The notes: a model not told the origin generated them from the sequence alone. Shown: positions 1 to 9,834, numbered from the stretch's first letter. The stretch: DNA of 13,246 nt from Hymenopellis radicata (GCA_015501595.1 JADNRX010001175.1:1-13246); one strand, 5' to 3'. Made by a program: numbers and translations.

Positions 1-519
1 CGGCCATGTCCGTTTTTTGTCAGTGGCTCGACTCTCCTTCCTGGTTTCGTCTCTTTCAACTCCTTGTTGGCGCCTCATGAAGCTATACTCGACCACTTCA
101 TGTTTCTGGACTCCACTCTGCACTACTCCTGCGTCCTATTATGTACGACTGGCACCCAAAGCTATGGCTGTTTGACTTCTCCTTCAACGAGTCTGGGATC
201 CAACTGTTGTGGATAAAAACTCTCCTTTCGCTTATGTTTCGCACGGCGTACTACACTCTTGCTCAGATGATTCATCGTTCCTGCCAAGATCAGAAACCCA
301 CAAAGCGTAGGTATTGATGTGTGAACATTCGACGCCTCTCTACGTCTTCGAAAAATTACTGGTAAGCACGAGGATTCGCTGGCGGAAAAACAGCAGCACG
401 GGCGGTTTCACTAGACCGTGTTCTTATTCTCTGAATGGATAATTACTGAATTAGCTGTGAGTACTTGGCATTGATGAGGAGCGTTTACCAACTGAACCTA
501 GTTACTGCCTGTGTGTCCG
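1..519 (+). repeat. Left arm of a ~510 bp inverted repeat flanking the carboxylesterase
   Basis: This stretch reappears in reverse complement at 3281-3792. Matching blocks run in the same order through the whole arm: 79-115 (tatactcgaccacttcatgt), 261-335 (cagatgattcatcg, ggtattgatgtgtgaacatt), 357-375 (ctggtaagcacgaggat), 415-460 (tggataattactgaattagc) and 470-519 (gaacctagttactgcctgtg). The match begins at base 1, so the arm may extend beyond the window. It is interrupted by small indels, which indicates an old or diverged copy. No gene was recognised inside it. It could be the terminal inverted repeat of a large element or one of two opposite insertions of a dispersed repeat such as a solo LTR; the sequence alone does not decide. 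Confidence 0.9.
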
Positions 520-1110
520 TCCTCGCCTTGTCCTGTATCTGGGTCAAGCTATCACTTACCAACCTTAGCGCCGCCTCATTGCCAGATCTCTGTCCTTTTT
601 TGGTTGAAGGACATGACGAGAAGTGTATGCTATTAGTATACGATCTTGAAGTATCCCGGATTTACCGTAGTCATCCTAAATACGCGTATAAAGCAAGTAT
701 CGCTTCTCTTTTGCAATCCAGCGTCGATTGGGGGCGTATACAGTCGTTCACGGTAACATCGTTCACGCGGAATGTGTCAACGGAACTCTGGATCGTGCTG
801 TGGCTGACTGGTCATTACTGTCATCAGTAAACAATTAATCACGTCCGAGCCTGTACGTCCTAGATTAAAACAATAACAGGGCGATCTTAGCCTCGGCCTG
901 CGAATATCGAACTCGATACAGAAGCTCATCTGTCAGTCGAGCATGCATATGCGGATGGTTTCCAAGGCGGGAACAAGGCCAGGACGAAGGTACACCGAAT
1001 ACCCGCAGTGGGACCGTGTAACCTTCCATATTTGGTGCTGCTTCTTCAGCCCACAATGCTCCCTCGCCCCTCGACTGGCCCTGGTCACCCCTCGCAGTTC
1101 CTGGGGCTCG
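520..1110. other. Spacer between left repeat arm and carboxylesterase promoter
   Basis: No convincing gene was found. An open frame from the ATG at 474 to 830 starts inside the repeat arm and has no recognisable domain, no splice signals and no family-like composition, so it was not called. Bases 900-1110 hold the upstream region of the esterase and end in the TATA box. Confidence 0.5.
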
Positions 1111-1117
1111 AGGGATG

Positions 1118-1124
1118 TATAAAT
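1118..1124 (+). promoter_or_regulatory. TATA box of the carboxylesterase gene
   Basis: A TATAAAT sequence lies 54 bp upstream of the chosen ATG (1178). This spacing fits a transcription start near 1148-1155 and a 5' leader of about 25-30 nt. It also argues against the in-frame ATG at 1115, which overlaps the TATA box itself. Confidence 0.65.
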
Positions 1125-1177
1125 GGCGACCGAGAAACAGCCTATCGCTACCATCCGCCGCCGGTCCCAAGCTGATC

Positions 1178-3055
1178 ATGGTTTCCCTTGTCGCCGCCCT
1201 CCTCTTCCTCCTGCTCAGCTTCCGGTCGTTGTCGTGGGCTCTCCCTGCGGCTGACGCTGTCCGAGGCGGCAGCCACAAAAACTCCGGAAGCATCTTCTGC
1301 AGCACGGCCAAGGCGCCATGGTTGTGTCCTCGCGACGGAACCATCCTCCCGGACGTGGCAACGTCGATTGGCACGGCGCACGGAACCGTGGATGGCTCCG
1401 CCGTCCGATTCGCGGTCAAATACGCCAACGCAGAGCGCTGGCAGGAATCGAACGTGGTTTCGACTTGGGAGCTCCCGTAAGTCCGTTAATGAAGATCGGC
1501 GCGGAAGCAATTTTAATCTCTCTCTTTTGCTAGAGACAACGCGACCGATGTTACTGCAATGCCTTTGGCTTGCCCTCAAACCGCGCTCAGCTCGGATGCG
1601 TACTCTGAAGACTGCTTGAGTATGGTTCTGTATGTTCCCACTACGGCCACTGTCTCGGACGAGCTACCCATCTTGATGTGGTGTGTATTTCGTCGCCACC
1701 TCGCGCCTCAATTCCTCATCTCACGTCTCTACCAGGATCCACGGAGGCTCCTTCAAGGAAGGATCAGCCAGCGACGCTGGTCTTACAGGCTCGAACCTCG
1801 CCACGGCAACCAACTCTATTGTTGCAGTTATACAATACCGTCTCGGTGCTGTACGTCCCTTGCTACTTCTTCTCTTATTGTGATACTCATGATGCTTTAG
1901 CTTGGCTTTATGGCACCTGATGGAACCACGAATCTCGGCCTTAAGGATACAATCAATGCGATGACCTTTCTACAGACAATCGCGCCATCCTTCGGGGGTA
2001 GCGGTTCGAAAATCACCGTGGCGGGTCAAAGTAGTGGCGCGAACATGATTCGGGCTCTTCTCGCTACACCCTCGGCAGCGGATTTGTTCGCGTCTGCCAT
2101 TCTTCAGTCAGATCCCATGGTATGTACGCCTCATTCATCCTTGCTTCCCATCTCATTCCTTCTAGAACTTTGGCTTCTTGTCGACGTCTGGGCAAGGAAC
2201 ACTGCAAAGCTACTACAACTCGGTCATCAACTGTTCTTCTTCGGATGCTGCTTGCTGGACTGCACTGTCATTGGACAGCATTTTGAGTGCACAGAACAAT
2301 CTCCTAGACGCCGCATCAACACTTGAGCCCTCAGCTGGCGACGCGGAGCCAATCCGTGTCGTACGCGACGGAACTCTCATCACGTCTCCCTCGACGACAC
2401 CGACACGTTCCCTTCCGTCGACAAACCCATCCTCATCAGCACAGTCAAAAACGAAGCCGGAGCCACAATCTACTCCATGTTCGACTCCGTCCTCCCAGAC
2501 GCCTACTTCTCGCTCGTATCTGCCGGCACCCTCGGAACCGACCGCACCGCCACCGTCATATCCTCCGGGTTCTACCCCTCCATGACGAACATCGCAGGCG
2601 TCACCGATACGCGCGTCCGCCTCGAGAAGCTCGGCACGGACGAGATGTGGCGCTGCGCGAGCTCGACGTTTGCGCGCAACTGGGTCGCGCACGGGGGGAC
2701 GGCGTACGTGGGGCTGTACACCGTCGGCGCGGTGTACTCCGGCAACTCCTTTTTGGAGTTTTGCGCCCAGGCGGGGTCGGTGTGCCACCAGGCGGATATT
2801 GAGATTGTCTTTGGGACTGTGGCAAATCCGACGAGCGAGCAGAGCGCGTTGATTGACGAGATTCAGGCGCGTTATAGGTCCTTCTTGCACGACGGAACTC
2901 CCAATACGAGTGGGTATGCGAACTGGACACCAGCAGGTTCGGTTGACGTTAACGTCCTGAACCTTGGCGGATCCGATTCTATTGAAACCGGCGCCTGCGA
3001 TATCTCATTCTGGGGCGATGCAGTCCAATACGACTATCAACTTTACAACATCTAA
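1178..3055 (+). CDS. Secreted type-B carboxylesterase/lipase, five exons, one frameshift
   Basis: This is an alpha/beta-hydrolase of the carboxylesterase type-B family, which hydrolyses ester bonds. Exons are 1178-1476, 1534-1680, 1736-1850, 1901-2119 and 2166-3055; all four introns are GT-AG and 46-57 nt long. The start at 1178 gives a signal peptide (MVSLVAALLFLLLSF...) and follows the TATA box. Visible motifs are the EDCL block in exon 2, the oxyanion-hole HGGSF (about residues 151-155), the nucleophile in GQSSGAN (about Ser231), the acid in KNEAG (about Glu357) and the catalytic His in VCHQADIEIVFG (about His468). The encoded length is about 556 residues, normal for fungal members. At 2388-2392 the frame changes: one base is missing in a C run, and the downstream frame then continues with family-like sequence to the stop. 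This is either a sequencing error or a recent inactivation. The gene sits alone between two inverted-repeat arms. Confidence 0.9.
2388..2392 (+). other. Frameshift point in carboxylesterase exon 5
   Basis: Upstream the frame reads VRDGTLITSP; downstream, in the -1 frame, it reads LDDTDTFPSVDKPILIS. Adding one C to the CCC run joins the two into typical family sequence. No acceptable GT-AG intron can make the switch. The only phase-compatible one would be 38 nt long with a GTTCCC donor, and it would remove conserved residues. Confidence 0.75.
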
Positions 3056-3280
3056 TTCTCCAATTTTGGGCCTATCTTATTCTAAACTTATGGTTTTCTT
3101 CGCACTTCCCGCTCTGCACAACACTGCTACTATTATTACTCGTTGTATTTTTACGATTCTTTTCGCTCTCTACTGTAGCCTAATCTTTCCCTTATCGCAG
3201 AATTCGAATTATGACAAGTTTCCGTGATAATTAACACAAGAGTGGACTTGAACCCTTCACGTCAATGAGTACTGTGGCGT

Positions 3281-3792
3281 CGGACACACAGGCAGTAACT
3301 AGGTTCAGGTAAGACGGACGCTCCTCATCAATGTCAAAGTAGTCACAGCTAATTCAGTAATTATCCATTCAGGGAATAAGAACACGGTCGAGTCATTGTA
3401 GATCAATCATGAGGGAGCTGGAGGCCAGCAAATCCTCGTGCTTACCAGTAGTGGGAAGCGGGCATAAGAGAATACCGATACAGAACACATAGAGAGGCCT
3501 CGAATGTTCACACATCAATACCTACACGTTGTGGGTTTCTGATCTATGGCAGGACCGATGAATCATCTGAGCAAGAGTGTAGTACCGAAACATAGGAACA
3601 GCCATCGTAGTTTTGGGTGCCAGTAGCACTCAAGAGGATGCACGGCAATGCAGAGTCCAGAAACATGAAGTGGTCGAGTATAGCTTGCACAAGAAACAGA
3701 TCTCAAACCCTTAAAAGTTGCTTGAAAGAGACGAGTGGCGAGCCGTGAGACTTTCGGAAGCGCGACGATCGCGATCGCGCAAACATGGTCCG
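3281..3792 (-). repeat. Right arm of the ~510 bp inverted repeat
   Basis: This is the reverse complement of 1-519. The inner end is sharp at 3281 (cggacacacaggcagtaact). The outer similarity runs at least to 3784-3792 (catggtccg, matching base 1 onward). The arm carries extra bases relative to the left copy near 3440-3470 and 3745-3780. With the left arm it encloses 2.76 kb that contains only the carboxylesterase as a recognisable gene. Confidence 0.9.
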
Positions 3793-3817
3793 TGCGCAGA
3801 TGGCTGGTCCGTGCGCA
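3764..3817. repeat. Palindrome plus 13-bp direct repeat at outer end of right arm
   Basis: The perfect palindrome cgatcgcgatcg lies near 3765-3776. The 13-mer tggtccgtgcgca occurs at 3786-3798 and again at 3805-3817. The left arm reaches the window edge at the matching place, so it cannot be compared there. These short repeats may mark the outer boundary of the repeated unit. Confidence 0.6.
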
Positions 3818-4057
3818 CAATCTTCACACAAAACCCAAGCTCGAGCTTGTGAACAACTCATACTTACCTTGATGGCACAAGTTCCTTCACGTCCCGGATC
3901 TGTGGGCTGTGGAGATCCTTCATAGCACGGCGACCCTGTCCATACAGAGGGTGTCTGCAGCTTGCATAGGCTTCGGCTTATGCACCGTCTCAATATTTTC
4001 CTGTCCCACTTTGGCCACTCTGGCTGGGTGGGCCCTTTTTTTTGGTCGGAAGGCGGT

Positions 4058-4075
4058 CCTAACCCTAACCCTAGG
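4058..4075. repeat. Short interstitial telomere-like tract
   Basis: The tract is cctaaccctaaccctagg, about two and a half units of CCCTAA/TTAGGG, the usual fungal telomere repeat. It is bounded by non-telomeric DNA on both sides, so it is not a chromosome end. Confidence 0.7.
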
Positions 4076-4639
4076 TTCCTATGTGGCGCAATATAGGTTG
4101 AATGAAACTTCTTATTTCCCTTTCACATATGTGCCGCCGGTGTAAGCTGAATTTGGTATAGTACAGTAACACATTGCACAGATGAAAGTCGGTTAGGAAA
4201 CGTGTGCTTGCAGTAGTTGGTCATTAAAAAAAGAGCTCTGGCGCCATTGATGAAGTTTCACGTAATTCTTGAGTAGGCAACAGTACGAAGTTTTCCGGAT
4301 TGTTGCGCGATAAGCTTTTCCAAACGTCGTACATGCAACGTGTCTAAGTACAGGAAACCTGCATGAGGTGGGCGCAAGATACTCTCTTTCCGGTCCGGCT
4401 GAGATCTGTCCAGAAACCTTCGAGTTCCGAATAATGTTGACGCAGAATGGAATGTGCGATGGGACGTAGAATTTTGGCGTTCCAATCCCGCCAGCCAAAA
4501 TACTTAGGCTTACGGGTTGTTTGCGGGAAGACAAACAAGGAAAAGCCGGAATTCCCACGGCTTTTTTTCCTACCTCTGAGTCTCACCATCACCCAATCCG
4601 AACGCGCTTGCCAAGACCTGTCAATATCTGACCGGCGGT

Positions 4640-5165
4640 GCTTCTGCTTCCAGAGGCATCTCTGGAGGCAAAGTGGACCGTTGAGCACAGATTATGGCCC
4701 GAAGTGGAAGCAACTGGGAAGCACCTCAGAGGCATTGCCTTTTGGTTGCTTCTGTAGATGCTTCTGTCCAACTGGGAAACCTAGAAGCACGGTACCGATG
4801 TGATTACAGACAACCTGTTCACGGAGAGTCGCCTCAATGATTCAGAGGCGCGCACCTTGCTGAGCGCTGAGCGGTGACGGAGGTGGGCGATATACATACA
4901 GTATGTGTGTGCTAAGGGAGGCAAAATTATCACGTCTACGTTTGAAGCCACGGCGCGTACATTGACAAGTCCCTAGTGCCCCAGCTACTAGCCTACGCGT
5001 ACTGAAAGATAGTTTAGCCGAGCCCGCCTTGGACCATTTTGGTCCATCACGGTCGGTTCTTGGCTGCTTCCCGGTTGCTTCTTGGTTGCTTCTGACAGTG
5101 CCTCTGGAAGCGCTTCCAGAAGCAAAACTGTTGGCGGTTGGATGTTCTCCAAGACCTCAGGCCTC
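4640..5165. repeat. Degenerate inverted repeat rich in gcttc/gaagc, possible MITE-like remnant
   Basis: The left part (4640-4725) contains gcttctgcttccagaggc and then ggaagcaactgggaagca. The reverse complement of 5050-5130 contains gcttccagaggc and then gaagcaaccgggaagca in the same order. At about 5099-5122 lies the near-perfect palindrome cctctggaagcgcttccaga. No open frame of note lies between. A foldback or MITE-like relic is one reading; simple motif-rich DNA is the other. Confidence 0.4.
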
Positions 5166-6705
5166 AAGGCGCGCTGCAAGGACAAAATCTCGCATTCGGA
5201 ATATGACGGCGTGTAGGGTGGGCCCTTGCCGCCTCTTTTTACCGCTACATTCACCTTTCTCAGATCAAAATCGCATTGGCCAATTCCGACGTCCCGAGCA
5301 CTTGCCTGATTTGCGACACGACGGTGGTGATTAGAATCTCCCCATGACTGGTTGCATGCGCAGCGCCATTGTATAGACTTTAGATGACACCGAGAGGAAG
5401 GGCTTACTATGCTTGATTATCGTCCCTTCGAGCCGTCCTACCGGCTCCTTCGAGCAGAAGTAATGCTTAACACGTTATGGTCCCCAGTGTCGCGACTCGA
5501 TGATTAACACTGACATTGGCCAGCGAAACCGTGGAGACGACACTGGTACTCAGCGATAGCGACAGTCGTTAAAAATGGATGGCTGCAACGAGTTCATTGG
5601 CAAGAAAGTGCATTGAAGGGTGGTCACTGGTGACTGCAGAACGGTAATATCATATTCGAATGTGAGGTTACTTCCGCTTGACATCCGCTATACCCAGCAC
5701 GTTTTGAAAGAAAGACAAATGATCATCCCATTTGTCCACTGCGCCCTTGTGCGTTCGACACTCAGGGTTTCCTATAGGTTGTCCTGTACAATTTGGATCG
5801 TACACGTCCACTTACGCGTTCTTCGCGAGGTAGCCTGCGTGGACGTTGTAGCAACACTTTGGAGGGAAACTTTGTTCCAGGTGTCAATTTCCATAATTAC
5901 CGCCTGCGAATGTATGTGGCTTGCAGTTCGCAAACCTTCTTGAGATTTGCATCGCCCCTTTATGCCTGTAGGTTACTCGGTACTCTGGACGACGACGCAG
6001 TGGGAACTCAGTGGTATCGTCTGAGTATCGTTTGAAGTGATCGCTTGGGGTGGACATGTCAGTCTTTCTTTCTCGACGATGAACGTTGTCGGTCTCGGAC
6101 TAGGGAGCCACTCGTTTCCAAGCACCTTTATGTTCCACGCATTAGAAGAGAAGGCTAAGCTGTTTCAAAGTGAGTCAAGCTCGCGTTAAGAGGGCCACAT
6201 ACTGCGCCGTCTGCCATCTTAAGTGACGTATATTAACAGCTTGTTAACAGCACCGATTTCGATCGCATTCTTCTTCCCCACACCACTCACACCCCACATC
6301 TGGGACCGGGGTATTTGTTGCAATATGCTTTGGGTCTCGACTCTCTTTCGTCGCAAAGAGATCTCTACATATCGAACTCCAGCATGGTTTCTGTGCATTT
6401 TCAACGCTGGGAGACATAATTGGGGTTCTTCTGGGGACAACGCGGACCAATCGTTAGCACGTCGCATCTCCTTTTCGTTCTTTCTCTGGAAACTCGAAAT
6501 TCAAAGAAGCGCGCGGCTGTCACATGCAGGCGCGGATGCACTGCACAGCTCATGATCAATCGCGTGTCAGCGGAAGGTTGCCCTCGATCCCTTTCGAGCG
6601 GAAGACCGTTTGAATTTGTTTCTATCGCCCCTCTTATCATGGGATGAGGTCAACATTTTTTGGGGATACCTTGACCTCCTGTCCCTGTCCTACTGGGATG
6701 CAGCA

Positions 6706-6712
6706 TATAAAA
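6706..6712 (+). promoter_or_regulatory. TATA box of the GPR1/FUN34/YaaH gene
   Basis: TATAAAA lies 89 bp upstream of the ATG at 6801 and is followed by a pyrimidine-rich stretch (about 6765-6800) of the sort that precedes many fungal start codons. A second TATAAG at about 6759 lies within the likely leader. Confidence 0.55.
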
Positions 6713-6800
6713 TGAAATGCAGACAAATTCAAAAGTTCAGCCCACCTTTTTCATTCCATATAAGCCCCTCTACTTTTCTATCTTCTCCCGCACACTCATC

Positions 6801-7695
6801 ATGTCATCGTCCGGAAACGAGAAGAACGAAAACATAGCAATTGAGGATCTCGAGGCTAACCGCTCTTGGCAACCCGCGCGTTCTGGTCCTCCCGCCGCGG
6901 TCGCCTCCACGCCACCTCCTGTTGACGCCTCCATCCTGTATGTTCGCGATCTATGTGCGTCAAATTTTACTAAATGCTTCTATAGTGGCTTGTATTGCTT
7001 CGGAGCCACCTGCACCCTCATCTCCCTCTACAACTGTCGTGCCAGTGGCGTCATCGTTCCCAATGTTGTCGTCGGAATGGCTCTCGCTATCGTGGCCTTG
7101 GTGAACTCATTGCGGGCATCTTCGAGTTCATCAGAGGGAGCACCTACACCGGTACACGTGCGTCTTGTTAAACCCACACTCAAAATGGTCGGATACTGAC
7201 GTCTGCTTTAGTTTTCTTGTTCTACACGGGATTCTGGCTCTCCTACGCGGCTATCCTGTTGCCCGATACTGGTATCATAGCCGCCTACGCAGACCATCCG
7301 GACATGCTTGGCGACGCGCTCGGAATTTTCCTTGCCATTTTCGCTTTCGTCACCTTGTTATTCCTGTGAGTCGCGGGATGTTTACGCTGTAAGGAATGTT
7401 GATTGATCGGCTGCTTCAGTGCTGTGGGCGCCAGGAAGACCATTGCCCTCGTTTCCACCTTGGTTTTACTCGAAGTCACCTTCGTGCTGTTGTCCATCGG
7501 TAACTTCACTGGTAATACAAAGTGAAGCCGTCCTGTTCTTCTCGAGTTCCTAGCTGATGCCTCTCATGTAGCGTCACTCAAGCAGGTGGTGTCGTTGGTG
7601 TTATTACCGCTGGCGGTGCCTTCTACATCGGCACAGGAGGGTTTATGGCAACAGAACCCCGCCCTCTTTTCACTCTTCCTATGGGTGTTCTCTAA
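6801..7695 (+). CDS. GPR1/FUN34/YaaH family membrane protein (acetate transporter type), five exons
   Basis: This family moves acetate or succinate (or ammonium, in older literature) across membranes, usually with six helices. Exons: 6801-6937, 6986-7157, 7212-7365, 7420-7521, 7572-7695; introns are 48-54 nt, GT-AG. The product is about 229 residues. After a Pro-rich cytosolic N-terminus come LGLYCFGATCTLISLYN (helix 1), VIVPNVVVGMALA and LGELIAGIFEFIRG (helix 2 region), FYTGFWLSYAAILLP (helix 3), LGIFLAIFAFVTLLF (4), TIALVSTLVLLEVTFVLLSI (5) and AGGVVGVITAGGAFYIG (6), ending FTLPMGVL. The family signature NPxPLGL is reduced to DASILGL. Between GMALA and GLGEL one base is missing (about 7091-7094), so the frame breaks. 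Identity is firm; whether a full protein is made is not. The gene converges on the DUF6534 gene, 106 bp away. Confidence 0.88.
7090..7095 (+). other. Frameshift point in the GPR1/FUN34/YaaH gene
   Basis: The upstream frame ends VVVGMALAI. One base must be added near gtgg for the frame to continue GLGELIAGIFEFIRG, which is needed for helix 2 and for the phase of the next intron. No intron fits between the two blocks. Confidence 0.75.
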
Positions 7696-7801
7696 GTACC
7701 GTACTGGCAAACCCATGTACGCCAAAACTTTGTAATTATAGATACCTTTTGCGGGCGAAGGCCTTCACAATACGTCTGACATTGAGGTGTTGATCTGCGT
7801 G

Positions 7802-9812
7802 TTAGCTTTCGGTCGAAGTGACATAGATGCCGAGTGAAACGAGGGATGCGATTGTGTCTGCTGGAAAGTCAATGGTGCTCAAGAAGGAGGAAAGAAAACT
7901 GACGTGAACATCCGTGCTATAGTCTGTTGTCCTGGCATGGAATTCAGGGAGCCCGACAGTGCCAGAATCCTCTGTTGCGTTGAGACGTTTTCTAACATTC
8001 AACCTACGAAGTCGTTAGGAGCTAGACGAAGGGAGCCATCATCCTGTCGCTTACGTCGCAAGGACAGAGTTCACGTAGACTACAAAGTGTGTGAGCCGCG
8101 AACTTAGGCCTTGGTATAGAGCTCGACGGACGTTTTCCAACAACTTGATGGAATGGTTGCCAATACGTATCATGAGGAAGACCCACGTTCTACAGAAAAG
8201 GATGTAACTGGTGAAAACGTCAACATCCGTTAGAAATCGTACCAGGACCAAAAACATGATTTGGGTGATGCTGAGAACACGATCAGGGCCAAGCGCGAGT
8301 AAAAATGTATGCACTTACGCCGTTAGAACTCCTGAGAAGAGCGGGTAACCCATCGGAAGGAGCAGTCTCAGTCAATTCACGTACCTCGACTCACAGCGTA
8401 CAGTATTAGACTGTCGATAAGCTGCCCCGTCCTGCGAGGGGTATATTCAGTGTCAGATATCACGGACGAGGCATCTCGAACCACGTACGAGCCAATCGCG
8501 GCAGAGCGGTGAATGTGCAGGAAGTAGCATAATGCGACAGTGATGATGATATCGTTGAGGGCAGCAAATCCTTGGACAAGGCCACTTATGATCTGCACAT
8601 CGGAGCTGTCAGTTCAAAATTGTCTGAAAACCAGCATGTCAACGACACACACAGAGAACTCTCGTGCAGCTATTGAAGTCACCAGCCGGTCCTGGAATCT
8701 GGTCGACGTTAGACTCCTATGGAAGGGAGCAAGAAAAGAGGCCTACAAGTGAACTGGTGGTCACTAGTGCAGACGCGACTTAGCAACTAAAATCTACAAT
8801 AACGCGGTAAATTCGTACCTATTCCTAAGCCTGTGCGAGTCTCGTTAGCTTCGCGATGCAAGATCAAACCTGAGTCTCACCGAAGGACGCGATGGCAAGG
8901 GCAACCTATGATAGTTCGGGGTATGAGAGAAAAACGCGCCATGACAAACACTTACGATGCAAAAGACCACAATCTTGTGGGCGCTGACTATAAGACGATC
9001 ATGTATACGTTCTGGACATCCGACAGGACGCCTACCCTTCCATATGGTACGAGCATAGAATCTAAGACGCGCACTATGAACAATTTTCCGCCACAGTAGG
9101 CTGGCGAACATACAGTTTGGGCATAAATGTGATAACCGTCTGAAATGATGAGGATACCGATGAGATGGTGTAGGAATCACAACAGATAAATGACCCACCA
9201 CAAGGAATTTCTCAGCCTGTCAGGACGCGCAACCAAAAGCTGAGTAAAATGCGAGGACCAAGGGCAACGCACACACCACGAAGCTCCTGCCAACACAAGT
9301 CAGTAATATGGACTCCGAGGTAAAACGATACGCGCGTACCATGGAATGACGAGGTTAACGGTTGGGTCTTCGCCAAAGTTTCAAGACGAAGTAAACGTAG
9401 AGAGAATGGGCAACGAAGATAGTCGTCAAAGTATCCAGGGTCCTGTTCGACCCTGTAAGACACGCAACGACCAGAACCTGGACCAGACTAGAACTTGAAC
9501 TGGGAAACTCACCACAAGGAGGCGATCTCAAGAGGGAAAGTAAGCCCGAGTGCAATACAAAGACTAGCGAGACGTTTACCGTGCTCTTGAGGAACCAGTG
9601 GTCCTTGGTGTAGAGTCTGAAGTAAATGAACGTCTGTAGGACAGAGACACCATACAAACTAGGATGCAGATGAGCTAGTTCTCTTAGTGAGAGGATTTGA
9701 AAAGAAGGTCCCACGTAGTCCCAAGAGTAAAGCCGATGAGGCATGTGCCGAATAGTTGTCGGAGAGCGTGAAAGAGTGCCGCTACTTGCTCTGGAGTAGG
9801 AGTGGCCGCCAT
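7802..9812 (-). CDS. DUF6534-type multi-pass membrane protein, 19 exons with many microexons
   Basis: A fungal integral membrane family of unknown function, with about seven hydrophobic segments. Exons (5'->3'): 9812-9715, 9658-9580, 9526-9513, 9442-9340, 9286-9277, 9216-9199, 9139-9114, 9061-9036, 8987-8956, 8905-8881, 8830-8819, 8763-8747, 8698-8683, 8623-8385, 8331-8319, 8270-8243, 8189-8132, 8079-8055, 8003-7802. All introns are GT-AG, 48-70 nt. The joined length is 1041 nt, about 346 residues, usual for the family. Family blocks appear only after joining: LYGVSVLQTFIYF, LDTLTTIFVAHSLY, PWSFVAEKFLVTVITFM, FYARTIWKVSAHKIVVFCIV, IISGLVQGFAALNDIIITVA, RGVLTAITQIMF, YWQPFHQVVGKLYVNSVLAT and LNVRKR. 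Two frame breaks remain: an extra A at 9379-9381 before NFGEDP, and a missing base near 8601-8606 before DVQIISG. Exons 11-13 are the least certain. Confidence 0.85.
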
Positions 9813-9834
9813 GATAGTGGGTTGATAGTGGGTT
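9813..9834. repeat. 11-bp tandem repeat just upstream of the DUF6534 start
   Basis: The unit gatagtgggtt occurs twice in direct succession (9813-9823, 9824-9834), followed by a partial third unit (gata). It abuts the start codon at 9812-9810 and so would lie in the 5' leader of the minus-strand gene. Confidence 0.8.

Larger units (their letters stand above)
3820..6700. other. Gene-poor interval of about 2.9 kb
   Basis: Many short open frames exist on both strands, but none shows a recognisable domain, a consistent set of splice sites or an encoded hydrophobic or catalytic pattern. The interval holds the telomere-like tract (4058-4075), a short hairpin (about 4541-4570), a degenerate inverted repeat rich in gcttc/gaagc (4640-5165) and, on the minus strand near 3870, an isolated GTAAGT donor-like site that could belong to an eroded gene fragment. 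Overall it looks like decayed repeat or intergenic DNA. Confidence 0.5.

Noticed and set aside
474..830. Small plus-strand gene starting in the left repeat arm
   Set aside because: The start is inside a repeat, there is no domain or splice context, and the composition is not coding-like. Its length is unremarkable for chance.
1148..1579. Long minus-strand open frames opposite esterase exons 1-2 and exon 5
   Set aside because: They are shadows of the GC-rich coding strand and match no family, while the plus strand has signal peptide, splice sites and catalytic motifs.
3225..3300. A tRNA or tRNA-derived SINE on the minus strand, from the box-B-like ggttcaagtcc
   Set aside because: The loop matches, but the T-stem pairs at only three of five positions, no box A is found at the right distance and no acceptor stem forms.
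4541..4570. Hairpin aaaagccg/cggctttt followed by a T run, as a terminator
   Set aside because: The stem is only 8 bp, no gene ends nearby, and the genome is eukaryotic.
6955..6985. A 31-nt intron (GTGCGT donor) in the GPR1/FUN34/YaaH gene
   Set aside because: It is too short and shifts the frame away from the conserved helix-1 sequence. The GTATGT donor at 6938 gives a 48-nt intron in phase.
9212..9300. An additional frameshift in the DUF6534 gene at the T run near 9250
   Set aside because: Two microexons (9286-9277 and 9216-9199) joined by GT-AG introns restore continuous family sequence without any base change, and the T run falls in the intron.
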